Shown piece by piece: positions 1 to 7,751 of a stretch of DNA of 52,423 nucleotides (within the stretch, counting starts at the first letter, position 1; each line of letters starts with the position of its first letter). This DNA is from an uncultured Marivita sp. Lineage in GTDB: Bacteria; Pseudomonadota; Alphaproteobacteria; Rhodobacterales; Rhodobacteraceae. A program made the position numbers and the translations under genes. Location of the stretch: positions 1-52,423 of the forward strand of contig CANNCS010000013.1 in assembly GCA_947503115.1 (NCBI GenBank). Direction: 5' to 3'. The notes under the pieces were generated by a model. It worked only from the letters and a program-made list of their open reading frames with translations, was not told the origin of the DNA and did no database searches.

Positions 1-122
1 TGTTCCGCCCAGAACCCGTCAGGATCGGACACCGAACGCGCATACATCTCTTCGTACCCAGCCGCATCAATATGGGCGTTCTCGACCATCTCTTTGGACG
101 GGGGATAGGTTGTGTCAGTCAT
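1..122 (-). CDS. acs: acetyl-CoA synthetase, N-terminal fragment
   Basis: Only the first 40 codons are present; the gene runs off the left edge. I translated it by hand from an ATG at 122-120, preceded by a strong AGGAGG ribosome site. The visible start, MTDTTYPPSKEMVENAHIDA followed by GYEEMYARSV and a DPDGFWAE segment, matches the N-terminal region of AMP-forming acetyl-CoA synthetases (the 'Y..MY..S..DP..FW' block). The enzyme activates acetate to acetyl-CoA in the cytoplasm. It lies downstream of, and on the same strand as, the ABC importer genes, separated from them by a terminator-like hairpin. Identification rests on about 40 residues, so a close relative such as propionyl-CoA synthetase is less likely but possible. 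Confidence 0.8.
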   Translation of the reverse strand, partial: MTDTTYPPSKEMVENAHIDAAGYEEMYARSVSDPDGFWAE

Positions 123-146
123 GGGGGTCCTCCTCTTTGGTCAAAC

Positions 147-181
147 AAAACCGCCCCCGCCGGGAAATGGCAAGGGCGGCA
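147..181 (-). terminator. terminator-like hairpin between importer operon and acs
   Basis: Read on the minus strand, a CCGCCC/GGGCGG stem is followed by a T-rich stretch (GGTTTTGTTTGA). This is the form of a Rho-independent terminator. It sits just after the last importer gene and just before the acs ribosome site, so it may end or attenuate read-through into acs. The loop is fairly long (about 17 nt), which lowers confidence. Confidence 0.45.
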
Positions 182-208
182 AAAGTCGCAGAAGGGCGAC
201 GGCCTTGC

Positions 209-964
209 TTAAATTGCGAGGTATTCCGCCCGAAGTTGGGCGTTTTCCAGAACCTCGGCCGCGGAACCGTCAAAAACGATGGACCCGGTGTCGAGAATAA
301 TCGCGCGGTCGGCCAGTTGCAGGGCACGCACGGCGTTCTGTTCAACAAGAATCGTCGTCATCCCCTGTTCCTTGATCACGCGCAGGGTCTTTTCGATCTC
401 GTCAACGATAACCGGAGCCAAACCTTCGTAAGGTTCGTCCAGCAGAAGCACTTTAATGTCACGCGCCAAAGCGCGGGCAATCGACAACATTTGCTGTTCG
501 CCGCCCGACAAGGTCACACCTTCCTGATTGCGGCGTTCGCCCAAGCGCGGGAAGAGATCGTAGAGACGCTCAATCGACCAACCGATCGGCGGCGCGATCT
601 GAGCGAGTTGCAGGTTTTCCTCGACCGTTAGGCCGGGGATGATGCACCGATCTTCCGGCACCAGGCCCAAACCGACCGAGGCTGCCTCGTAGGACGCCAT
701 CTTGTGGAGCGGCTGGTGATCCAGCCAAATCTCGCCATGGTTCACTTGCGGGCTGTCCATCCGCGCAATGGAGCGCAGAGTGGTTGTCTTTCCGGCACCG
801 TTGCGGCCTAGAAGTGCGAGGATTTCGCCTTCGTGGACGTTAAACGAGATGCCCTGCACGATATAGCTTTCGCCGTAGTAGGAGTGCATGTCCCAGACCG
901 ACAAAAAGGCGGGTGCCGTTTCTGCGCGGTTGGCGTTCTTTGAAAAATCGGGTCTGACGTTCAT
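209..964 (-). CDS. ABC transporter ATP-binding protein, LivF/UrtE type
   Basis: This is a 251-residue ABC ATPase of the branched-chain amino acid/amide (HAAT) class. Walker A (GRNGAGKT) lies at residues 53-60, the signature LSGGEQ at 152-157 and Walker B (VLLLDE) at 172-177. It lacks the insertions of other ABC classes and has the usual LivF length. It would sit on the cytoplasmic face and dimerise with the LivG-like partner encoded just upstream. It is the last gene of the importer operon. The 54-bp gap to the preceding gene carries a perfect GC hairpin. The substrate is not shown by the ATPase itself; the acs neighbour suggests a short-chain acid or a compound degraded to acetate. Confidence 0.9.
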   Translation of the reverse strand: MNVRPDFSKNANRAETAPAFLSVWDMHSYYGESYIVQGISFNVHEGEILALLGRNGAGKTTTLRSIARMDSPQVNHGEIWLDHQPLHKMASYEAASVGLGLVPEDRCIIPGLTVEENLQLAQIAPPIGWSIERLYDLFPRLGERRNQEGVTLSGGEQQMLSIARALARDIKVLLLDEPYEGLAPVIVDEIEKTLRVIKEQGMTTILVEQNAVRALQLADRAIILDTGSIVFDGSAAEVLENAQLRAEYLAI

Positions 965-990
965 GTATCTGTCCTCACGCTGGGAGGGGT

Positions 991-1009
991 GGCAGGGCAG
1001 AGCCCTGCC
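991..1009. other. perfect intercistronic hairpin
   Basis: GGCAGGGC at 991-998 and GCCCTGCC at 1002-1009 form an 8-bp perfect stem with a 3-nt loop between the two ATPase genes. No T tract follows on the minus strand, so it is more likely an mRNA stability or processing element than a terminator. Confidence 0.4.
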
Positions 1010-1018
1010 GATATGGGG

Positions 1019-1774
1019 TTACGCGGCTTCGCCGAGATAGGCTTCTTTGACCTTCGGGTGACCTTTGATATTTTCCGGCGTGTCCTCAACAAGAGGCGTG
1101 CCTTGGGCCAGAACCGTGATCCGATCAGCCAAGGAGAACACAACATGCATGTCGTGTTCGATGATCGCGATTGTGATGTCGCGCTTTTCCTTGATCTCTT
1201 TGAGCAGGTCGATGGTGTTGTTCGTGTCCGCCCGCGCCATACCTGCTGTCGGTTCGTCGAGCAGTAGAAGCTTGGGGTTCTGAACAAGGCACATCGCCAT
1301 TTCGAGACGGCGTTTGTCACCGCGCGACATCGATGCGGAATGCATATTCCGCTTGTCGAGCATGTTGACCTCATCGAGCATCTGTTCCGCCTGGTCTCGC
1401 AGTTCACCTTCGCTCAGGACTGACCGGATGCCGTGTAGAGCAAACGAACCGTCACGCCGGGCAAAGCACGGGATCAGCATGTTTTCCATAACGGTCAGAT
1501 CGCCAAAGATCTCTGGTGTTTGAAACACGCGGGAAATGCCCATCTGGTTGATTTCAAACGGGGTGCGGCCCAGTACGCTCTGTCCGTCGAACATCACCGA
1601 CCCGGTATCCGGGATCAGTTTGCCGACCAGACAGTTGAGCAGAGTGGATTTGCCCGCGCCGTTGGGTCCGATGATCGCGTGGCAGGTGTTTTCCGCCACG
1701 CTAAGGTTCACGTTGCCTAGCGCTTGCAGGCCACCGAACCGTTTGTTTACGTCTTTGACTTCGAGAATTCCCAT
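1019..1774 (-). CDS. ABC transporter ATP-binding protein, LivG/UrtD type
   Basis: This is a 251-residue ABC ATPase. Walker A (GPNGAGKS) lies at residues 36-43, and Walker B sits in the LLLLDEPTAGM segment. The signature motif is unusual: MSRGDKRRLE replaces the canonical LSGGQ type, which resembles the degenerate LSHGQK form of UrtD-like ATPases. It pairs with the LivF-type ATPase downstream. The permease gene livM lies 12 bp upstream, so the genes are clearly cotranscribed. The family moves branched-chain amino acids, urea, short amides and related small solutes. The sequence alone does not choose among these. Confidence 0.9.
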   Translation of the reverse strand: MGILEVKDVNKRFGGLQALGNVNLSVAENTCHAIIGPNGAGKSTLLNCLVGKLIPDTGSVMFDGQSVLGRTPFEINQMGISRVFQTPEIFGDLTVMENMLIPCFARRDGSFALHGIRSVLSEGELRDQAEQMLDEVNMLDKRNMHSASMSRGDKRRLEMAMCLVQNPKLLLLDEPTAGMARADTNNTIDLLKEIKEKRDITIAIIEHDMHVVFSLADRITVLAQGTPLVEDTPENIKGHPKVKEAYLGEAA

Positions 1775-1786
1775 CTGTCCGTCTCC

Positions 1787-2986
1787 TTATTCCGCAGGTT
1801 CGGTGGTTGCGTTCTCGGTTTTCTCGGCCTTTTTACGACCGAACATCGCAGCGATCTTCTGACCACCCTGAACAAGGCCACCGGGCAGGAAGATCACGAC
1901 CAGCATGAACACGATGCCCAGCGTGAGGTGCCAACCTTTACCGATGAACGGGTAGATCAGGGCGACGATCAGGTCTTCCAGACCGTCGGGGAGGAAGGCG
2001 AACCAGCTGTGCAGGATGTCCGAGTTGATCTTGGAAATGATGTTTTCCATGTACTTGATCAGACCAGCGCCCAGAACCGGGCCGATGAGCGTGCCGACAC
2101 CACCAAGGATGGTCATCAGAACGACTTCACCTGACGCTGTCCAGAACATACGTTCCGCACCAGCGAGAGGGTCCATCGACGCCATCAGGCCGCCAGCGAG
2201 GCCAGCATACATGCCCGAGATCACGAAGGCCGCCAGCGTGTAGGGCCGCGGGTTGAGGCCGGTATAGTTCAGGCGCTGCTGGTTCGATTTTACGGCCCGC
2301 AGCATCATGCCGAACGGCGAACGGAAGATACGGATCGACAGATAGAACGATGCCAGCATGATAATCGCGGCAAAATAATAGCCGACATTAAAGGTGAACA
2401 CCCAGCTGCCGAACACCAGTTCGGCGCTGTCACGCATTTCGAGGCCGAAGAAGCCAGGAACGGGGATGTTGCCATCTGCTGTTGTCGCGCTGCCAAAGAT
2501 GCGCGGATCGTCCAGCGCCAGTTGCAGACCGGTTTCACCACCAGTGATCGGGGTCAGAACCGAATATGCCAAGGCAAAGGACATCTGTGCGAAGGCCAGC
2601 GTCAGGATCGAGAAGTAGATGCCCGAGCGACGCAGGCTGACATAGCCGATGATAAGGGCGAACACACCAGCTGTCGCAACAGCAAGCACGATTGCCGGGA
2701 TGACGTTCATGCTGAGCAGCTTGAACATCCAGACCGCTGCATACGAGCCCACACCCAAGAAGGCGGCGTGACCAAAGCTAAGATAACCGGTCAAGCCAAA
2801 GAGGATGTTAAAGCCGATTGCGAAGATCCCGAAGATCACAAAGCGTTGCATCAGGTCGGGATAGCCCGCGTTGAACTGCGCCATCGCCGATCCTTCGGGG
2901 AACGGGTTGAGCAGAAACGGTGCGAAGGCGACCAAAGCTGCCACGATCAGCAGGAGGGATGCGTCTTTTTTGTCCAGTCCAAACAT
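1787..2986 (-). CDS. ABC transporter permease, LivM/UrtC type
   Basis: This 399-residue inner-membrane permease has about ten hydrophobic segments. It contains the LivM hallmark [18 protein letters not shown] near residue 70, and a cytoplasmic coupling region around [18 protein letters not shown]. It ends in a short charged tail ([17 protein letters not shown]). It forms the channel together with the LivH-type permease, whose stop codon lies 3 bp upstream of this start. The length is normal for LivM/UrtC. Confidence 0.9.
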   Translation of the reverse strand: MFGLDKKDASLLLIVAALVAFAPFLLNPFPEGSAMAQFNAGYPDLMQRFVIFGIFAIGFNILFGLTGYLSFGHAAFLGVGSYAAVWMFKLLSMNVIPAIVLAVATAGVFALIIGYVSLRRSGIYFSILTLAFAQMSFALAYSVLTPITGGETGLQLALDDPRIFGSATTADGNIPVPGFFGLEMRDSAELVFGSWVFTFNVGYYFAAIIMLASFYLSIRIFRSPFGMMLRAVKSNQQRLNYTGLNPRPYTLAAFVISGMYAGLAGGLMASMDPLAGAERMFWTASGEVVLMTILGGVGTLIGPVLGAGLIKYMENIISKINSDILHSWFAFLPDGLEDLIVALIYPFIGKGWHLTLGIVFMLVVIFLPGGLVQGGQKIAAMFGRKKAEKTENATTEPAE

Positions 2987-2989
2987 GGA

Positions 2990-4021
2990 TCAGTCCTCCA
3001 TCACGCCTTTGCGACCCATAAGGCCACGCGGACGCGTCAGTAGAATTACAATGGCGACAAGGTAGATGATCACCTGGTTGATGCCGGGGATGATGGCGAT
3101 GACTTCGCGCATCGATGCAAAGCTTTCCAGAATACCCAGCAAGAAGCCTGCGAGCACAGCTCCTGGAAGCGAACCCATGCCTCCGACAACCACCACAACA
3201 AAGCTCAGGACCAAGAAGTCCATGCCCATGTGGTAGTTAGGCGAGTTGATCGGAGTGTACATCACGCCAGCAAGACCAGCGACCGCAGCGGCCAGACCGA
3301 ACATGATGGTGAATCGCTTGTCGATGTTGATGCCAAGCAGACCCACAGTTTCGCGGTCCGCCATGCCGGCGCGCACGACCATCCCGAAGGTGGTGAACTG
3401 CAAGAAAGCAAACACGGCGCCGATGATCAAAGCCGCAAAGGCAAAGTAGACCAGTCGCCAGTAAGGGTAGATGATCGTTCTGGGTTCGAAACCCACAAGC
3501 GCGCCAAAGTCGAATGACCCAACAAAGGCAGACGGTGCCGGGGTTGGGATCGGGTTGGCGCCGTAATAGTACTTGATGACTTCTTGCAGGACGATAGCCA
3601 GGCCAAAAGTCACAAGGATCTGGTCAGCATGCGGGCGCTTGTAGAAGTGCTTGATCAGCCCGCGCTCCATGATCACACCGATCAGGATCATCACTGGGAT
3701 GGCGAACAGGATCGACAAAGGCACTGCCCAGTCGATGATTCCAGCGCCAAGGCTTTCGCCAAAAAGGTCGTAGATATATGGCACATCGCGCATTTGCGGA
3801 TTGCCAAGGAAGTCGACGGCTCCGGGAACCTCGACTTTGTGGCTCAGGCTGAGCAGGCGGGATAGGGTGACGGCGCAGAACGCACCGATCATGAACAGAG
3901 CACCGTGTGCGAAGTTCACCACGCCCAGCGTGCCGAAGATGAGTGTTAGGCCAAGCGCGATCAGCGCGTAGGCCGAGCCCTTGTCGAGCCCGTTGAGAAT
4001 TTGCAGGATTATGGCGTCCAT
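2990..4021 (-). CDS. ABC transporter permease, LivH/UrtB type
   Basis: This inner-membrane permease is 343 residues long from the chosen ATG at 4021. The start reads MDAIILQILNGLDKGSAYAL, the usual LivH beginning, and is preceded by GGGTGGGG. A longer in-frame start 18 codons upstream adds residues unlike the family. The LivH motif LTLIFGTLGVVNFAHGALFM is clear near residue 27. The protein partners with the LivM-type permease. Two strong hairpins lie between this gene and the binding-protein gene upstream, suggesting lower expression of the membrane components than of the binding protein. Confidence 0.88.
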   Translation of the reverse strand: MDAIILQILNGLDKGSAYALIALGLTLIFGTLGVVNFAHGALFMIGAFCAVTLSRLLSLSHKVEVPGAVDFLGNPQMRDVPYIYDLFGESLGAGIIDWAVPLSILFAIPVMILIGVIMERGLIKHFYKRPHADQILVTFGLAIVLQEVIKYYYGANPIPTPAPSAFVGSFDFGALVGFEPRTIIYPYWRLVYFAFAALIIGAVFAFLQFTTFGMVVRAGMADRETVGLLGINIDKRFTIMFGLAAAVAGLAGVMYTPINSPNYHMGMDFLVLSFVVVVVGGMGSLPGAVLAGFLLGILESFASMREVIAIIPGINQVIIYLVAIVILLTRPRGLMGRKGVMED

Positions 4022-4059
4022 TGCCCCACCCTTTGCGGTCAGAAGTGTGGAAGTGCAGA

Positions 4060-4116
4060 CAGCCCGTAACAGCAACGGGCTGGAGAAGAGATGAGGCGGG
4101 CCGGGGGGCCCACCTC
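4060..4116 (-). promoter_or_regulatory. two intercistronic hairpins after the binding-protein gene
   Basis: Hairpin 1 (first met by minus-strand transcription) spans 4093-4116: GAGG, one mismatch, then GGGCC paired with GGCCC across a GGGG loop, then CCTC. Hairpin 2 spans 4060-4082: CAGCCCGT and ACGGGCTG around a 7-nt loop. Neither has a T tract. Such structures after periplasmic binding-protein genes commonly protect the upstream mRNA or attenuate transcription, giving excess binding protein. That role is inferred here. Confidence 0.5.
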
Positions 4117-4129
4117 AAGAAACAAGGGC

Positions 4130-5476
4130 TTATGCGCCGTTGTTACAGGTGCCGAGCGATCCGCCAGCAACCTGCGGGTGATCCGGGGCATAAGTAACCT
4201 GCTCAACCGGTGTGACTTCCACGATTTCGAGGAGGTCGAACTCGGAGGAGGGGTTCTCTTTACCCTTCACAACCAGAACGTCTTTGAAGCACTGGTGGTC
4301 TTCTGCGCGATACAGCGTCTTGCCGTTGCCCATGCCGTCGAACTCGAAGCCTTCGAGCGCTTCGACAACTGCACAAGGTGCGAACGAACCTGCACGCTGA
4401 ACGGCGTCTGCGTAGAGCAGGGCCTGAACGTAGCAAGTGTGCGCAGCCTGCGACGGCGGGAAGCCGTACTTGGTGCCGAAGGACTGAACGAATGCCTTGG
4501 AGCCTTCGTCCTGCAGCGACCAGTGCCAGTTTGTCGAACCGAAGATGCCCTTAACGTTGGCACCAGCACCCTTCGCCATGAGGCGCGAGTAGAGTGGAAC
4601 AACGATTTCGAACTGCTTGCCGTTCACAATACGATCACGCAGACCGAACTGAACCGCGTTGGTCAGCGAGTTCACCATGTTGCCGCCGTAGTGGTTCAGA
4701 ACCAGCACGTCTGCGTCGGACTGCAGAACCGGCGTGATGTAGGACGAGAAGTCGGTCTGTGTCAGCGGTGTCAGAACCGAGCCAACAGTTTCCCAACCCA
4801 TCGCTTCGGTCGAGGACTTCACCGCTTCTTCAGTGGTGTAACCCCAGTTGTAGTCGGCGGTCAGGTGGTATGCCTTACGGTCGGTGCCGTAGTTAGCTGC
4901 AAGCACCGGAGCCAGCGCCGCGCCGGACATGTACGAGTTGAAGAAGTGGCGGAAACCGTTGGCCCGCTTGTCTTTACCCGTGGTGTCGTTGGAGTGCGTG
5001 AGGCCCGCCATGAAGATGACGCCAGCTTCCTGACAGAGCGCCTGAACGGCAACCGCCACACCCGAGGACGAACCGCCCGTGATCATCACGGCGCCGTCTT
5101 TTTCGATCATCGACTTAGCCGAGGCGCGCGCTGCGTCCGACTTCGTCTGTGTGTCACCCGTGACGTACTCGACTTTTTTGCCAAGAATACCGGTGCCGTC
5201 CAACGCCTTCGAAGAGAAGGTGTTCAGCATGCCGCCGTCGCCTTCACCATTCAGGTGTTCGACAGCCAATTCGTAGGCGCGGAGTTCATCTGCACCCTCG
5301 TCTGCGTAGGGACCGGACTGGGGTACGTTGAAACCCAGTGTGACGGTCGATCCTGTCGGTGCGTTCGTAAAGCCTTCATGGCCGGCTGCCGACAGATATG
5401 TGGGCAGAGCGAGACCCGCACCTGCTACAGCACCTGTCTTGAGCACGCCGCGACGTGTCAGGTTGCCTTTGGACAT
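4130..5476 (-). CDS. HAAT-family ABC substrate-binding protein with Tat signal
   Basis: This is a 448-residue periplasmic binding protein. The N-terminus has a twin-arginine signal (LTRRGVLKTGAVAGAG), so it is probably exported folded through Tat. The mature part begins near FTNAPTGSTVTLGF and has the type I fold of Leu/Ile/Val- and urea-type receptors (GPYADEGADELRAYELAVEHLN; GGSSSGVAVAVQALCQEAGVIFM). It is somewhat longer than LivJ (about 370) and near the UrtA/AmiC size class. A GGGAGGA ribosome site precedes the ATG. It is the first gene of the importer operon, divergent from the ScfR regulator. Ligand identity cannot be read from the sequence. The acs/ScfR context makes a short-chain carboxylate, amide or similar acetate-yielding compound plausible. 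Confidence 0.88.
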   Translation of the reverse strand: MSKGNLTRRGVLKTGAVAGAGLALPTYLSAAGHEGFTNAPTGSTVTLGFNVPQSGPYADEGADELRAYELAVEHLNGEGDGGMLNTFSSKALDGTGILGKKVEYVTGDTQTKSDAARASAKSMIEKDGAVMITGGSSSGVAVAVQALCQEAGVIFMAGLTHSNDTTGKDKRANGFRHFFNSYMSGAALAPVLAANYGTDRKAYHLTADYNWGYTTEEAVKSSTEAMGWETVGSVLTPLTQTDFSSYITPVLQSDADVLVLNHYGGNMVNSLTNAVQFGLRDRIVNGKQFEIVVPLYSRLMAKGAGANVKGIFGSTNWHWSLQDEGSKAFVQSFGTKYGFPPSQAAHTCYVQALLYADAVQRAGSFAPCAVVEALEGFEFDGMGNGKTLYRAEDHQCFKDVLVVKGKENPSSEFDLLEIVEVTPVEQVTYAPDHPQVAGGSLGTCNNGA

Positions 5477-5602
5477 ATAATCCTCCCAATGTCTTTAAGG
5501 GTCTGGCGGCGTTCCTCCATCCGCCAGCACCGCACATATGTGCAAATTGATTATCGGCTATGCATGGAAAACATAGCAATAAGCGCTTTGCCTCAAACGC
5601 TT

Positions 5603-5668
5603 TTTCTGTCAAAAAATGAACAGCGCAATGCAGAAAGCTGTAAATTAATTTTTTCTGCAGTGCAGAAA
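5603..5668. promoter_or_regulatory. putative ScfR operator: repeated TGCAGAAA half-sites
   Basis: A perfect inverted repeat TTTCTGCA-G-TGCAGAAA occupies 5652-5668. A further TGCAGAAA lies at 5629-5636, and a partial TTTCTG at 5603-5608. The two TGCAGAAA copies start 32 bp apart, about three helical turns, so they lie on one face of the DNA. The cluster is in the divergent promoter between the binding-protein gene and the ScfR gene, immediately upstream of the latter. The likely ligand is that regulator, acting on itself and the importer. This is inferred from position and symmetry. Confidence 0.55.
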
Positions 5669-5695
5669 CTGGTTGATTCATCACAGGAATTTGAG

Positions 5696-7012
5696 ATGCC
5701 CCGCGACACTCTGACAGGAAGCCGTATTCGCGAACGGCGTGTGATGGCCGGGTTGAAGCAGTCCGAATTGGCCAAACGTGCCGAAATCTCACCGTCCTAC
5801 CTGAACCTGATCGAACACAATCGGCGCAGAATCGGCGGGAAGTTGCTGGTCAATATTGCATACGCGCTGGGTGTCGAACCGGGGTCGTTGACCGAAGGCG
5901 CCGAGACCACGCTGCTGGCCACATTGCGCGAGGCGGCAAGTGACGTCGATATGACCGAAGCCGAGTTTGTTCGGGTCGAGGAATTCGCTGGCCGGTTCCC
6001 CAGCTGGGCCGCGCTTTTGGCTGACAGTCAACGTAAGGTCGAAACACTTCAGCGCAGTGTTGAAACATTGACCGACCGTTTGACTCATGACCCGCATCTG
6101 GCGACGTCACTGCACGAAATGCTGTCGACTGTGACCGCGATCCGTTCGGCTGCGTCAATCCTTGCAGAGCCCGGCGATATCGAACCCGAGTGGCAACGCC
6201 GCTTTAATCGCAACATCTACGAAGATAGTGCCCGCCTTGCGGATACGAGCCGTAGCTTGGTGCAATATCTCGAAGAGGCCGATTCCGAGGCATCTGAAAC
6301 GAATGCGCCACAAGACGAACTCGATAGCGTGTTCCAAAGACATGGATTTCATGTTCCGGCATTGGAAGCCTCAAAAGCCGATGTTGATGCTGTGACTGCG
6401 GAACTGGGGCAGGGGCTCTCGCAAGCCGCGCGATGGCTCTTGCATCGGGCGATCTTGCGATATCGCGCGGATGCTGAACGGATGCCGTTGGGCGACTGTG
6501 CTGACACGGTGGCTGTGTCCGGAAATGATCCTTTTGCTCTCGCCGCGCGGTTCGGGTGTGATCTGGCCAGTGCCATGCGCCGGCTGGCGCATCTGCCGGA
6601 AGACATTTTGCCCGACCCTGTGGGCTTGGCGATATGCGATGGTTCCGGTGTGACGACTTTCCGCAAGCCGCTGCCGGAATTTCCTTTGCCTCGGCTCGGG
6701 GCGGGCTGTGCGCTCTGGCCGTTGTACCGGGCGCTGGCTCGACCGATGATGGTGCATGTCGAAGTGATGGAGCAATCCGCCCGCGCGGCGGCACGTCACC
6801 GTGGCTACGCAATTTCACAACCCACCGGACCCGCCCGTCCCGGCGAGGATGTTCTGTTCGAAAGCCATATGCTGATTGTGCCAGAATCCAAGCGCGACGA
6901 TTCCGAAGAGATCCGCCATGTCGGGCTGACTTGCCGGATTTGCCCACATCCGACCTGCGAGGCGCGACGTGAGCCGTCGATCATGGTCGCCTCGGCACCG
7001 CGGAAGCTTTGA
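5696..7012 (+). CDS. ScfR-family (short-chain acyl-CoA responsive) XRE regulator
   Basis: This is a 438-residue cytoplasmic regulator starting at ATG 5696 (AGGAATTTGAG precedes it). The open frame extends far upstream, but that part is antisense to the binding-protein gene. An XRE helix-turn-helix lies at about residues 8-62 (RIRERRVMAGLKQSELAKRA, then SYLNLIEHNRRRIGG). The middle is helical with no visible zinc-protease motif. The C-terminus ends in a cysteine cluster C413-x2-C416-x4-C421 (CRICPHPTC) typical of the ScfR C-terminal domain. Family members such as RamB and PccR control acetate or propionate assimilation. Next to acs and the importer, regulation of that module is the natural inference. 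The second ScfR in the window (28314-29720) has the same cysteine spacing. Confidence 0.82.
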   Translation: MPRDTLTGSRIRERRVMAGLKQSELAKRAEISPSYLNLIEHNRRRIGGKLLVNIAYALGVEPGSLTEGAETTLLATLREAASDVDMTEAEFVRVEEFAGRFPSWAALLADSQRKVETLQRSVETLTDRLTHDPHLATSLHEMLSTVTAIRSAASILAEPGDIEPEWQRRFNRNIYEDSARLADTSRSLVQYLEEADSEASETNAPQDELDSVFQRHGFHVPALEASKADVDAVTAELGQGLSQAARWLLHRAILRYRADAERMPLGDCADTVAVSGNDPFALAARFGCDLASAMRRLAHLPEDILPDPVGLAICDGSGVTTFRKPLPEFPLPRLGAGCALWPLYRALARPMMVHVEVMEQSARAAARHRGYAISQPTGPARPGEDVLFESHMLIVPESKRDDSEEIRHVGLTCRICPHPTCEARREPSIMVASAPRKL

Positions 7013-7104
7013 CACATTGCCTGCTCTCCGTAATAGTTTAAGCAAGCTGGCCAAAAATAACGGCAAAAAGCCGATCAGCTACTTGCGGCACGGGGAGGGC
7101 GCGC

Positions 7105-7473
7105 ATGTCAAAACAGGTTCTGTTGATTGAAGACGAACCCAATATCATTGAGGCGATCAGTTTCATCCTGTCTCGGGATGGATGGACGGTCAAAACCCAC
7201 TCTAATGGGGCAGATGCTGTCGAAATGGTAAAGGAGAGGCGACCTGACGTGGTTATCCTCGATGTGATGCTGCCGGGAAAAAGCGGCTACGACATCCTGC
7301 GCGAATTGCGCGACGACCCCGAGGTTGAAGGATTGCCGGTTCTTATCCTGACTGCGCGGGGTCAGACCAAAGATCGTGAAATCGCGGAACGTGCTGGCTG
7401 CGACGCCTTCATGACCAAACCGTTCTCGAATGCGGATGTGCTCGAAACCGTGAGAGCCTTAGCCGCTAAATGA
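7105..7473 (+). CDS. single-domain CheY-like response regulator
   Basis: This 122-residue protein consists only of a receiver domain. The acidic pocket E9-D10-E11, phosphoacceptor D53 (VVILDVMLPGKSG), T83 and K105 (FMTKPF) are all present, so it should be phosphorylatable. It has no DNA-binding or enzymatic output domain. A GGGGAGGG ribosome site precedes the start. Its stop overlaps the next start (ATGA), and the next gene but one is a histidine kinase, the likely phosphodonor. The output could be through protein contact, for instance with the SpoA-domain protein encoded at 10490-11551. That link is inference. Confidence 0.9.
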   Translation: MSKQVLLIEDEPNIIEAISFILSRDGWTVKTHSNGADAVEMVKERRPDVVILDVMLPGKSGYDILRELRDDPEVEGLPVLILTARGQTKDREIAERAGCDAFMTKPFSNADVLETVRALAAK

Positions 7474-7751
7474 TACGCGCGACGGACAGGCCCGGATCGC
7501 CGACTGTCTTTCATGAAAGACGCACCTACCGCAGACGCCGTGTCATGGATGCTGCGCGGGTTACTCCGATCCTTGCGCTGATCCTCTGGAGTCTGCCGTT
7601 GATCTGGCCGCAATCAGGGGAAGGCACCGTCAGTAGTGCCATTGCCTTGATTTATATCTTTGCGGTCTGGAGCGGGGTGATCCTTTTGACGTGGGGCTTG
7701 TCACGCCAGCTGGCCAATGAAATGGACGAGCCGCCGGATTCCGAGCCATGA
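7470..7751 (+). CDS. small two-helix membrane protein of unknown function
   Basis: This 93-residue protein has an Arg-rich cytoplasmic N-terminus (HERRTYRRRRVMD), two hydrophobic segments (about residues 32-45 and 58-78) and an acidic tail (NEMDEPPDSEP). The start ATG overlaps the CheY-like stop, and its own stop overlaps the kinase start (ATGA at both ends). It is therefore translationally coupled in a three-gene set. A shorter start at the Met near residue 26 is possible. It may be an accessory subunit of the SLC5-type kinase, by position only. Confidence 0.7.
   Translation: MIRATDRPGSPTVFHERRTYRRRRVMDAARVTPILALILWSLPLIWPQSGEGTVSSAIALIYIFAVWSGVILLTWGLSRQLANEMDEPPDSEP

Noticed and set aside
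4091-5695. Long open frame upstream of the ScfR start (giving a 973-residue reading)
   Set aside because: This part is antisense to the Tat-exported receptor gene and low in meaning. The ScfR domain begins at ATG 5696 with its own ribosome site.
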